64,000 nt of DNA from Protula sp. h YS-2021. Taxonomy: Eukaryota > Annelida > Polychaeta > Sabellida > Serpulidae. Numbering within the stretch: position 1 is the stretch's first letter; every line of letters starts with the position of its first letter. The stretch covers positions 81,337,214-81,401,213 of the forward strand of contig OX457027.1 in the NCBI GenBank assembly GCA_949752745.1, given 5' to 3'. Positions 1 through 12,412 of this stretch are shown here, piece by piece. Under the pieces are notes generated by a model that saw nothing but the letters and a program-made list of their open reading frames with translations, was not told the DNA's origin and did not search any database. The translations under genes and the position numbers were made by a program.

Positions 1-2735
1 AAGAAAATCCTTTCTTTATTGATTGCGATGGTTTTAGACGTTTCAATCATTTTAGTGATAAAAACACTTTCTAAGAAAATATCAGTTATTATGAAATAGC
101 ATAGTATATAGCAGTCTATTTTTATCATAAACGTACCCTTTAAGCATACGTTTAAACAAAATTACATTAGGTTTTGGCTATAGCCTTAGACAGACCTAAT
201 GGTTTATGTCACCTTATGTATACTTATATGATCTAGTTTATTCCTTCGGAAAAGAAAAAAAATAATTGCATTCAAATTTCTCACCTGAAAAGTTTCCCCT
301 ACTTAGAATGTGCATTTGTTTATGTCTTGCATTTTATTATACCAGTAACATCTTTTTGCTGAGCATGAATGGGCTTTCCGGCTCGCCTTTTCCATTTGAG
401 GCTCGTTTTTTTCGCATTTGACGCATGACAGATATCACCGATTTTAGGGTTAATGATGTCGAAGACATTAATTTACACTGCAGAGGCAATGTACCAAATG
501 GTTGGCACACTGGTCCATGACGTTTTAAAACGATCACTAAACGCGATGCTATGAAGAACACCCCCATTTTTGCAGAAAACGAAGAGTACTGAAAGAAAAT
601 TACATCTTTTTAAATAATGCTCTCATTTAAGTCTGATACTTTCGATTTAGACAAAAATATTTTAAATGTGTTCAATTCGTTAAATGTTATTACTATCATT
701 AATATGGGAGACACTGAAGTATATTGGCAACTATATGTATACGTATTTTTAATGGCTTTTGCATTTCAAAAATGAGAACAGCAGGGCTTCAGATGGAGGG
801 CCTCAATGCAAAAAGAAATGCCCGGCATATTTATTTTCAAGTCAGAGAACATTGAGCAGTCAGACAGCAAGTAAATAACATGCCATTTTGATACATTTGG
901 GAGGGTGTCTTTCAGTTGCGTTTATCATGGGTACTACGAAATAAAAAATATTAATATTTAAAACTTACCTGTAAGTGTAGCTGTTTAAACAGTGCATTGA
1001 AGCTAGTCTTGCACAAAATCAATTTGATTTACGTGACACCCTAATTGCATACTGCTGATTTGAAGGAGCCGTTCGCTATTCATTTCAGACAGAGTATCAA
1101 CAAACTCACTCCCAAAAGCACATTAATAAGCTGTCGCCACATTTACCACTTTGTGCTAGGTCAAAAGAATACAACGAAGCATACTTAACATTGAAACTGT
1201 TGTACTCACTTACCTCGTTACTGGAAAAAAATACTCAAAGATTTCGGTTTATTTAAACCTTCATCTTCTTGGCATTTTCTCAATTGTTCTGTCTATTTTA
1301 CACTCATAGTTTGCCTTAGCTGTTTGTGTTCCTTAGAAGCGCATGAGCGAGAAAAGTAATACCAGTTCCACTTCTATAGAGTGGTAGACGATGAGAAAAT
1401 CCAAAAATAGTTGAACATGAGATCTGGTTCCAGGACAATTCTTCTAAAAAGAACTGTATATTTTGAAACATCGATATATCTCGAAAAGAGTAATTGATTT
1501 TGAGCTAATTTTAGGACTCATCTTTGAACCAGACGTAGTAGCATGAGGGAAAATACAATATAAAGATTTAAAGATTGATATTGTCCTTGACCCTGGGTTA
1601 ATGTCACATGTCGAACATTCTGATTTATCTCGGAAACCGTTAGAGATTTTAACCTCATTTTCACGAAGCATGTTTTTTTTCACAAAAGTCGTTAAGGAAT
1701 TTGACCTGGATTAAAAATGTTTAAAGGCACGTAACTTGCGTTACATTGGAAACCCTTACATATCATTTTCAGATTTCAACTCCATGCAAAGTTAGATGAC
1801 CTTATTCATGATGTGCAGATTAAGCGGCAGTTAAAGGTACACCTTTAGCATTAAACGTATCTGTGACTGCCTTTTTCCATGTCTGGGGGATTTGCTGAAT
1901 AATAGTTAAATCGGTCAAGTGTCTACATATGGCTTCGGTTTTTGTTTTTCTAATAATTCAGCAAGTTTTTTCACACGCTGGACTGAGATTACCGAGCACT
2001 ACGAAATTCTTTTTTTCTTGCTCTTTTGCATTATTCTCATATTTCCCTGTTGTTTTTGCTTTCGTAATTTACAGTGTAAGGCTAGGTTTAGGGAAATTAA
2101 ACTTGAGTACACATTGTTTTTTCTAATCATTACACAGTGAGTTCAGTTTGAAAACAACAGTGACGACACATACACACTGTAAGCGTTATAGTATCGCAAC
2201 AGGTCAAGGACTCAGGACAAGACTATGCTGTCTGCTATATGTGTGCTGCTTGCACCATTCGGCCGGTTGGATGCTTCCTAGACTCATTGCATTGGCCCAC
2301 TTTTAATTTTCTCCCCCAATGTTGTGTACTACTGTCCGGAATATTCTATTACCCTCTGTATTGCACATTTTGTGTTATTTTGACGGAATCGGGTGGGGGA
2401 ATGGTCATTTGTTTGCACACAATGTCATTGTGTTCCCTGGAAAATTAAACTTTTGCACACGCTGAGAGTTGGCCTGCATTTGTTACAAGACTGTTAAGTT
2501 GTGGCGTCACATTAATATCTTATGACGTTATAATAATATATTCATTTCGCACGTGAAAACCGTAGTCCTTAGATTTTATTTCACCATCTATAGCTTCAAT
2601 ACTCTTTAGAAAGTAGCAATTTTTACGTATTAATTCTGATATGATGTAACTACAAAGTCATTTTGTTGCTTTCCGTTATGGAAGCTCTGGTTTGACTTCA
2701 ACTTCATAATTTACACAACAAGGAATAAATACCCT
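1..2735. repeat. Direct repeat copy 1, ~2.7 kb, flanking the methyltransferase gene
   Basis: Nearly the whole stretch can be aligned by eye with 8163-11100 in the same orientation. Shared landmarks are the opening segment with GATTGCGATGGTTTTAGA, the block ending TTAAAACTTACCTGTAAGTG near 960, the block around 1790-1880, and the close with ACAAGGAATAAATAC near 2725. The copies differ by many substitutions and small indels, so the duplication is not very recent. The window starts inside the repeat, so its left edge is unknown. Positions 1450-1700 hold a dispersed-repeat motif (CTCGGAAACCGTTAGAGAT) that recurs near 50510. Short open frames, for example 337-567 on the minus strand, are not conserved between the copies, and I see no gene here. 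Confidence 0.85.
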
Positions 2736-4990
2736 TAAAATTCTCACCCAGTTAGCTTTAGGTGAGAAAATGAAAAAATTCTACTGGATTAACAGTGGTC
2801 GTTCAATGTACATCAGCCGTCTGCATCATGGATCTTGCTAAAGCAACTTAAACGTCTGTTTCTTAAAGCCAACGGACACAGTTATTTAACTCTACCATGA
2901 CCACAACACATCCCCGACTTTATTCTACACTTCTGTGAGCTTACTGCTCTATAAAAATAAAATCCGAACGCTGGCCACATTTTTCTTAACCACTACTTTC
3001 AATATTGAATAACATACGTGTATGAACTGTGTCGTTAGATTATAATTTCTATCTGTATCTCAAAGCGATTTGAGAAATGCCATTATTAATGCTGTCGTTT
3101 AATAGAATTCCGTTTGTGTGAATCCCGCTCTGATCTCAATGATCAATTAATTTTGAAGAAAAAAGCAATTATCTAACAACAAAACTTTGTATACGCTGCG
3201 GTACAAAACATTATCTTAATCATATTGATATAAAGATTATAAACATCTATATTGTAGCAGATATTTGTCTAGAGCCGCCCGTCTATTCTTCTAAACCGAA
3301 TGATACACTTGGAAAACGCTGTACATTGTTTTTGGTTTAAAAATAAAGCAAATGAGGTTATAGCAAACTTTTAGGCTAAATTTTTACGCGAAATATTGAC
3401 TATGAACAAATACAGTTAAAGATGGGTATGCCAGCAATATACATTATCAGATCACTAATTGACAAATTGAGGGGTCTGCCGCCTACAGGCCACAATAATT
3501 ACATTACATTAGAGAAAATTTTTGTCCAGCAATGTTCTGACAAGGGTAAACTAAAAACGAAGAATTTTTTCTGTGGGAGGAAAAATTTTGATAGGGAGAA
3601 TTCTGCGCATTTATTTAGCCGTATTTTGTAGGTCTTGGCTGGCTGTAGAATCTCAAATAGATTTTTGTCCATTACCTCGAGACCTACGAATAACAAATAA
3701 TGAATAAACTGACTAAAAACTCCACAATTTACACAATTAACTTGATCTAAACTGGACCACTCATTGCATATTTGTTAACCAGCAACCTCCAAACTGCTGA
3801 TACTAGCCATAAATGGGATCATGTACTGAGTGGAACGGATATGAGATTGGTTTGGGATGAGGTTTTTCAATCCTGTGAAAAGTCTTTATGCATGCTTTGC
3901 CATTCCACTGGGGGAAGGAATGTCGTCCACTACGCAACGTCGATGAGCATACATTCAGTGATTCGGCACCTGAAATGCAAATACTGGAATCTTTTTGAAG
4001 CGTTGACACCTCACGAAAACAGTATGTAGAAAACTATGAGGCAGAAATGAAAGACACCTTATCCATAAGAAAGCCGGAACTGAAATAATGCACATTTTAC
4101 ATATTCAAAAGAATTTAACTTGAGATCAGTGTGTCAAACAGATCTAGAAATACATACATAGATCAGAAACATCACATTTAAACGGGTAACAGAAAGACTC
4201 TAAATTAAAATGTGTCAATGACATAAATCAAAATGGATAGATGAGAATGGTAAGATGGGCAGAGAGAGATGCTAAAAACTAAAAGGGAGAGGGAGATGTT
4301 GCTAGTCTTCAAAGCGATAGGAATGCTCGGCTGAAGACCGCAAAGGATAAAGCCCCCCCCCCCCAAATGCTCAATTCAGGCCACAGTTCCTTACTTTTCT
4401 TGCTGCAATATACGACATAAAAGAAACAATGGCTACTTATATTTCAGGTATTTAGGCTGATTGGTTCGCTTCAGATCTCGCATTCGACATTTTACATGAA
4501 TGTCGGTGAATATCCGTTTTGTGTCTTTTTTTAATCAATAAAAAGGAGAGTAAACCGCAAAAGATCTCACATTATAATACATTAGAGAACAATTTAAAAC
4601 ACAAGAAGATCTCGCATTAAAATAGAACCTAAAACAAAGTAAATAGATAAGATCTCACATTCTAATACATGCCTTTTTCATGTTTTGACATGGCTATTAA
4701 AGAGCTGTCCACCAGCCATACAGATTTGAACAATACTTGCTGAATGTTAACGCATGTTTTATTTTCTTACAGTATGCTCGTGTTCCTTTTTGAAATGCAC
4801 TTAGCGACCTAATGACAATAGCTGAAATATAGAAGTGCCTTACTTTGCCAATGTGTAAACTCAACAGACAGGGTTTAAGAGAGCATAATGAAGCTAATTT
4901 TGTGATGGACTGAAACGATTACATTCAGTAAAGCATGTCATATGTGGTATGCCTAAGAAACCAGGTGTTGACGAATTCATAGCTTTTAGT
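2736..4990. other. AT-rich intergenic DNA without a recognisable gene
   Basis: No convincing coding region was found. Between 4473 and 4671 a degenerate motif AGATCTCRCATT recurs four times, the last three at about 45-bp spacing (near 4561, 4605 and 4651), so this is a decayed short tandem repeat. An 11-base C run lies near 4353. On the minus strand, AATAAA at about 4758-4763 lies some 275 bp downstream of the methyltransferase stop codon and could be its polyadenylation signal, but this is a weak call in AT-rich DNA. Confidence 0.5.
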
Positions 4991-5036
4991 CTAATGTGTC
5001 ATGACTGGGTTTGATTTACTCTGTGGTATGAAAAGA

Positions 5037-7949
5037 TTAGGAACGTTTAATCCAGACAATATCGCCGGGCCATTCAGCCATGTCTTGGTCCAGGAGTGGC
5101 AAAGCCTGTGAATTATACGCAAAAGACGAGTTAATATTTCTTGGCACGAATCCCATAGATCTAAGATAAGCAACCATTTTTAATGCAATGTCCTGTTCAA
5201 TCTCGTTCCTGTTACGTGAAAAGCTTTTCTTCATGATGTCCCATTCCATGAATATGGCATGTATCTTAACAGTGGAAAACAGCTTGGATGAGTTCACCAA
5301 AGCTCGGCTTTCTGATCCTTCAATATCTAGTTTCATTACAGCTTCTTTGTCGTAGAACACTTCAAGAAGGTCATCCATAACAATTGATTTAACTCTTTCT
5401 GTATAAGTAAAAGATCTTCGTAACGTGGATGCGCCTTGATTATTGTCGTTGCTATGTAACGTTAATGTAGCCCTTTTGTTTGAAATAGCATTTTCTACTA
5501 GAGTAATTTTGTTGGCCAAATGATTAATGCTTACAGATTTGTGTAGTCGTTTTATTGTACTTTGTTTTGGTTCAACTCCAAGCACATTCCGTCCACCTTT
5601 TGCGGCCACTAAACTGTGCATCCCTAGATTTGCACCGATATCAATAAATGAGGCATTTGGGTACTTATTAAGTGCACTCATGATGGCCCTATTCATTATC
5701 CATTCCCAAGCGCCTGACTGGCGTATACTGCCGGATACATATATATCATTGATAGTAGGGTAAAGACATATTTTTAGATTTTCCATGGCTTTTGTGTTCA
5801 CACACTCAAATTGTATTGGATCTTTGGTATCCATATTTATGCTAAAATTGTGAACTTTGCAATGACCGGATGACACATTATCTGATTGAAAGGGATCTAT
5901 TTGTTTACGTGGAGTAGTAATATAAGACACGCTCTTTACTTTAGCAAGCTGTGCCACAGGCATGGTTTTATTAGCGAGTGAATCAATGGCATTTGTTTTT
6001 ATTCCCTGCTTTTGTTTTATCTGCACCACATTTTGATCTCGAATGCGTTTAAGTATGTTAATAGAGACAGGCATTTGAAGATCTTTGAAATCATTCACAT
6101 CTGTTTCGCGCAGGAAAGTTTGGTTAAATGAGCCAGAGCTGTTAAGATTGTCTACATTGTGTTGATCGTAGGTATGAGTCGGAGTGTTATACTGCATGTC
6201 TTTGTTTGTAACACGCCTGCTTGTGGACTGTTCGTCAATCAATTCCACCTGACCTTGCCTTCTTTTCTCTTCAGATAGGATCTGAAACATATTACACGTT
6301 TCAAAATGTTTGCAATTGATGATAACAATAATGCTAATAGGAATTCTATAAAGATTCTGTTTATTTCATGCTGATATTTAACTGCTTAAAATTACTTTTA
6401 ACTATTTTTAATTTTTAAATGTCACAGTCAAGATAATATCACCAACAATTTATTTTTTTATTTAACTGTTTTTGGTATGACATGTGCCATGCCTTTTAAT
6501 TCTAGTGATGGACAGCATAGTGGCGCAGGAATGTAGACAGCATAGATACGTCGACAGCGACATGGCCTAACAAGACTTGAGTACAGAATGGACCGTCCTC
6601 AGTGGAGGGGGAGCTTGGTATCATATGTGTTACTACGCGGATGCATAACCACTGCAAAAAGGGTAATTTTGAGGTCGCGGTCCGTGCGGAGTGCCAATTT
6701 AGTTAAAAGGCATTATTTTCATCATTACTTCGCATTACTCTTTTAGAATTGCTGCCCGCGTTCAGTCAAAAAGGTGTCATTTCTAGTTTACAACTGCGCA
6801 TTTTTAGGGGTCGTTTTAAAAAGTCATGCACTGCATGATAGCCAGTTGGTTCATGTGTGCTCCCCTTGGGAACTGTTTGTGCAAGCCTGATTTATTGCTA
6901 TTAATTCTTGTTATAGTTTCATCGATCATTATACGCTTGGGCACTTTTCTACAGCATATAGATTTTATATCAATATTAAAAACAAATAGCTTGATTATTC
7001 TTCAGTCATATACGTGGTGTGCCATTCAAACCTACTGCAGATAAATCTAATGCCATAAAAATCATGAATATTTGCCGAATACTTTACTATATTGAAGTTG
7101 TGTATGTGTTTTGCTTCAAATCCACAACATAGCGCACACAATTTCTGTGAAACCATCAGACGTTAAACTATGATTGTATAATCATTGTGTCTTTCTTTAC
7201 GAAGAAAAAAGAACGAGAAAAGATAACCGATGACTTGAAATACCTACAAACTCTAGAATGTTTGTCATAAGACATAAAACTGTGACCATCAAGCCAATGC
7301 AATAAAAAGTAGAATGTTTAAATATGTGACGAACTGGAGAGCGTAAAGCTGGGAGTGCATGTTGGTTTTCTTATATTACCTCAAGGCATAAGTTTGAAAT
7401 AGAATCTTTGAGAAAATCTTGGCGTTTTAATCAAATCATCTGGCTGTGGCGTTTCATTTATTTCAAAATGCCAAATTGGAATTTGTGTTACAGAACATCT
7501 ATAAAGAAAGTACGTCACGTACTCAATCGTTAGTGTTAAAAACTTTCAACTCGCAAATTAGGTGCCAACAATAATACTCCTCTCATGAATCAGACTTTTA
7601 TCGTACGTCAACATCAACGCAAAAACTCTTCTTGTACGTCTGGGTAAACACAAACACTCATATTGAACGCCAACGTCAACACAAACATTCGACTGGTCTC
7701 GTACATCAACGTCAACACAAATTCTCCACTTACACATCAGCATCAACAAAAACATCCACCTGACTCGGACGTTGTAGCCAACAGAGATAAATACTCCAGC
7801 ATCAATACATGAGTTTCATATGTCTTTCATATTACCAAACTCTTGCCGTGTACTTTAATATCTCCAAAATCACTGACCTGATATAAAACAGCCAAACTAA
7901 TCACTGAAAACACAACTATAAATACAAACATCCTTCTGTTGTCCTCCAT
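5037..7949 (-). CDS. FkbM-type SAM-dependent methyltransferase, type II membrane protein, two exons
   Basis: Two exons encode about 438 residues. Exon 1 (7949-7878) encodes 24 residues starting MEDNRRMFVFIVVFSV. It ends CAG|GTCAGT. Exon 2 (6281-5037) follows TTTCAG in phase 0. Residues ~7-26 form one hydrophobic segment just after a short basic N-terminus, typical of a signal anchor, so a Golgi/ER lumenal enzyme is likely. Residues ~45-200 are a polar, poorly conserved stem. The catalytic region has the SAM-binding motif FIDIGANLG (~236-244), the acidic GVEP strand (~259) and MKLDIEGSE (~340-348), as in FkbM-family (Methyltransf_21) enzymes. FkbM was named for an O-methyltransferase of macrolide synthesis; animal members are mostly uncharacterised, so the substrate cannot be stated. 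The ATG at 6290 overlaps the acceptor and is not the real start. A ~1.6-kb intron and flanking 2.7-kb direct repeats complete the context. Confidence 0.85.
6590..6860. repeat. Dispersed short repeat (family also near 49.1, 56.1 and 58.8 kb)
   Basis: Lies in the methyltransferase intron. Shared fragments with the other sites include GCGGTCCGYGCGGAGT (here ~6678, also ~49148), TATCATATGTGTTAC (here, inverted relative to ~58888) and a CCGCGTTTA/GCGTTCAG-like segment. No clear ends or coding capacity are visible; it looks like an old non-autonomous element. Confidence 0.35.
7596..7770. repeat. Degenerate ~33-bp minisatellite in the methyltransferase intron
   Basis: About five units of 30-36 bp share a core CGTCAACATCAACRCAAA followed by a variable ~15-bp stretch. 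The units have drifted considerably. The 65-residue open frame on the minus strand here is a by-product of the repeat. Confidence 0.6.
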
Positions 7950-8162
7950 GGTTTCTTTGCACTCAAAACATTAATTATGCATTGATATTATAACATCGCA
8001 ATTGGACGCAACACCGAATAAATAATTCCATTAGAAAGAATAATTATTCTGTGTTAATTATCACAACAAAAGTAAAATTGCACTACAGCTTTTTTGCTTA
8101 ACGGAGCACTGAGTATGCTGAAAAATCCAATATCGTGGACAGAATAGGAAAAGAGTACTACA

Positions 8163-11100
8163 TAAGCAAAGAAAAATCATTTCTTTAATGATTGCGATGG
8201 TTTTAGATGTTTCAACCGTATTAGTGGTTAAAACATTTTATAAGACGATATCAATTATATTGCAATAGCGTACTATATAGCAGTCCATTTTTTATCATGA
8301 ATATACCCTATAAGCATATTTTAAACAATATTACATTAGGCTATAGGCTTAGGCAGACCTAACAGTATTATATCATAGACTTATATGATCTAGTTAATTG
8401 TTTCGGAAAAGAAAAAATAATAGCATTCAAATATCTCACTTGAAGAGTTTTCTCTACGTAGAATGTGCACTTGTTTATGTCTGGCATTTTATTGTACCAA
8501 TAAAATCGTTTTGCTGAGCATTCATGGGATTTCCGGCTCGCCTGTTCCATTTAAAGCTCGCTTTCTTGTATTTGGAGCATGCCAGACGTCACCAATTTTT
8601 AGGGATTTTAAAGACATTAATTTACACCACAGAAACAATGTAGGAATGGTTGGCATGCGTGTCCATGACGTTTTAAAACCATCACTAAACGTGGAGCTAG
8701 AAATAATACCCATTTTGTGGAAAACGAAGAGTACTGAAAAAAATTACGTCCTTTTAAATAATGCTCTCATTTTATTGTGATAATTTAGATTTAGAAAAAA
8801 GTATTTTAAATGTATTCATTTCGTTAAATATTATTATTATCAATATGACAGACACTGAAGTATATTAGCAACAATTTGTATGTACATTTTTACTGTCTTT
8901 CAAGTTTTAAATGGAAAAGCGGAGCTTCAGGTGGAAAAGGAGGGCCTCAAATGCAAACAGAAGCGCCTCGCATATTTATTTTCAAGTCAGAGAACATTGT
9001 AGTCAGACAACAAGCCAATAACATGCAATTTTGGTACATTTGGGAGAGTGGTTTTCCGTTTTGCTTGTCGTGGGTACTACACACGGCATGAAAAATATTA
9101 ATATTTAAAACTTACCTGTAAGTGTAGCTGTTTAAATTGTGCAGTGAAGCTGGTCTTACAGAAAAACAATATGATTTACATGACACACTAATCACATACC
9201 GTTGATTTGGAGGAGCCATTTGCTAGTCATTTTAGACAGAACATCTACAAGTTAGCCCCCAAAACCATATTAATAAACCAACGCCACATTTACCACTTTG
9301 TGCCAGTTCAAAAGAATACAACGAAATATACTTAACATTGAAGCTGTTTTACTAACTTATCTCGGTTCTTCTTTTTATATTGTTAGTCTATTTTCCACTC
9401 ATAGTTTGTCTAAACTGTTCTTCTTTAGAAGTTCATGACCAAGAAAAGTAATACCAGTTCTGTTTCTAGAAGGTGCAAAAATCGAAAAAATAGTTGAACA
9501 AGGGTTTTGGTTTGAGGTCATTTTTCCTGAAAACAACTGTACATCGAAATATCTCAAGAACAGTAAATATTTGAGCTCATTTTAACTCATTTTTAACCAA
9601 ACGCAGTAACATGAGGGGGAATACAATATAGAGACTTAAAAGTTGATACTGTCCTTGACCATGGGTCAATATCACATGTCAAACATTTTGATTTATCCCG
9701 GAAACTGTTAGAGATTTTGACCTGATTTTCATGACCTATGTTAAATCGTTAAAGAATTTGACTTGGATTTTCAAGGTTAAAAGGCAAGTGACCTGCGTTA
9801 TATCGGAAACCCTTAGAGATCATATTCAGATTTCAACTCCATGCAAAGTTAGATGACCTTATTCATGATGTGCAGATTAAGCGGCAGTTAAAGGTACACC
9901 TTTAACGATAAACGTATCTGTGACTGCCTTTTTTCATATCTAGGGGATTTGTTGAGCAATAGCTAAACTCGGTCTAGTGTCCACACATCGCTTCAGTTTT
10001 GAGCAGCTTTTGTTTTGCTGGTAATTCGACAAATTTGTTTTTATCCTTTTCAACTTTGGACTGGGATTACTGATCATTACAAAAGTTTGTATCTTATCTC
10101 TTTCTTTTTTTTGCATTATTCTAGTGTTTCACTTTTCGTTTTGCTTTCCTAATTTACTCTGAAAGGCTAGGTTTAGGGAAACTAAACTTGAGTACACATT
10201 GTTTTTCTAATCATTACACAGTGAGTTCAGTTTGAAGACAACAGTGACGACACACACTGTAAGCTTTATAGTGTCACAAATGGGCAAAGAGTCAGGACAA
10301 GACTATGCTGTCTGCTATATGAGCGCTGTTTGCATCATACGGCCGGTTAGATACTTTCTAGACTCATTGCATGGGCTCACTTTTGCTTTTCTGCCCCAAT
10401 TGTGTGTACTCCTGTTCGGAATATTCTACTACCCTGTGTATTGCACATCTTGTGTTATTTTGATAGAATCAGGTGGGGGCTTGGTCATTTGTTTGCACAC
10501 AATGTCATTGTGTTCCCTTGAAAATTAAACTGTTGCACAGTGTTCCCTTGAAAATTAAACTTTTGCACACGCTGAGAGTTGACCTGCATTTGATACAAGG
10601 CTGTTAAGTTATGGCGTCACATTAATATCTTATGACGTTATAATAATATATTCATTTTGCATGTCAAAAACTGTAGTCCTTAGATTTTTTGACAAAACTG
10701 GCATAACTTCTAAAAAAGTCTGTGTGGAATCCTAAATTAGTATGTCTTCATGACTGTAGATTAATGCTTCGTTATTTGATGTTTAAAAACGAACTTATTA
10801 TTTGTTTCGCATTTTAACGCCTGTTTCATCAGCTTCGTTGCCCCTGGAAGGATGCGTGGAACCAATTTTTAGCAACCAGTAGTTGACTTTAGGATAAAGA
10901 TCCACGAGTACAATTTTCGGCCGATGTCGTCACTACGTTTTATTTCACCATTTACAGCTTCACTACTGTATAGAAAGTAAAAAATTTTACGTATTTTTTC
11001 CGATATGGTGTAACTGCAACGTCATTATATTACTTTCCATTTATGGCAACTCTGAATTGATTCCAACTTCATAATTTAGACAACAAGGAATAAATACTCT
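8163..11100. repeat. Direct repeat copy 2, with a ~250-bp insertion
   Basis: Second copy of the 1-2735 repeat. It carries two differences that matter. The segment TGTTCCCTTGAAAATTAAAC is locally duplicated at ~10511-10560. About 250 bp (roughly 10685-10935) with no counterpart in copy 1 interrupts the match between the 'GTCCTTAGATTTT' block and the 'TTTATTTCACCAT' block. Beyond ~11100 the match with copy 1 ends. No gene is evident inside. Confidence 0.85.
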
Positions 11101-12412
11101 AATTTACAGTAATACAAATTCACATTTTAAAGCACGAAAAAGAAAATGCTTGTGTTTTCTGTACATAGTACACAGTGAGTATGCACACAGCACGTATACA
11201 GCAATGACAGGCATCAGTCCAGTGATCTTCAGTGCACCTCAGCGCACTGTTCCTCACGCACTGCCACGATGTATGCTAAATATGACAATACATAGATTTT
11301 TTTAGTATTCACAGCGGGATTGTTCAGAAACGGCTAAAGCTAAGACAAAATGAATCTTGAGAAATATACATCCTTGTTGGAGTGTGGACTGTATTTTATT
11401 TTCATCAAAATATGTTCTATAAACTATTTTTATAGATATTGACGATAACAATGAACACAACACAATGACAAAAGAACAGATTTTGGCATATACTGCAAAT
11501 AAAGATGAAAAAAATCCGCTTTCATATGGATTATTGAATACCGTATTTCTTCTTGTTAATTTGGGGGACATGTGTATGGGGATATGCCACTGTCAGAAAG
11601 GGAGGTATCAGATGTAGGGCTTACATATTTAGGCTCCAGTTCCTCTTCAAATACTCAGTACCATCTAGGTAATTCTTTATTTATATATCACATTAGATGA
11701 CAGAACTAGTCTTCAAGTATACAAGTATTACTGTAATAAGCGCTACCGGTATAGTAAAGTTTGTTCTGGTATTTATTTAGTATACTAAAGGTATCCAAGT
11801 AATTTCAGATATTATTAGTTAAAAAATTCTCATATCGGCTCTTGACACTTCTACATGAAATATACGTATCTGTATCTGACTCTGAGATATCTCTAAATCA
11901 GCCTTTTAAGGCCATCTAAAATATAATGTTGGTAATTGATAAAGATATATCCCAAGACACCTTAAGATAGTAAGGAAGATATTGTGATAAAATGAATCGA
12001 TGTGTTTGAATAAAGAGGAGATACTGCGGGAGTATCTTTTAAAAGAGCGATACAATTTAGCCAAAAACAGTAAAAAATGAATTTTAAGAGCCTCCGTCCA
12101 AATGGTCATGGGCGTTTAAATGCTGACGTATGAATGCAGTTAATTTCATATCGTTGTTGCTTTTTATATATATAAGATATTTGTAAGGTATGTTTACAAC
12201 ATAAAACACAACCTTTTCTCTCCTCTCCTGTGATCTCTCATACACTTCTTCATTGGTCCCTCAGTACTTTTTCGCTTCCGATTAAGGCTTGGGATTTCTT
12301 TTTCACGAGGATTTAAAATGACATGGACTTAAATATGCTTTTGATACACCATTGAGCTCTATTGACATCTCTATTAGTCCATCAGCGTATAAACGAATCA
12401 ACCCGACAAAAC
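11101..12412. other. Intergenic DNA, no recognisable gene
   Basis: AT-rich sequence with only short unsupported open frames (for example 11302-11571 and 11906-12109 on the minus strand), none with a recognisable motif. No repeat structure stands out until the inverted-repeat arm begins near 12413. Confidence 0.5.

Noticed and set aside
337..567. 76-codon minus-strand frame in direct repeat copy 1, partly matched at 8522-8713
   Set aside because: Frame and start are not preserved between the two repeat copies, so nucleotide homology rather than coding explains the similarity.
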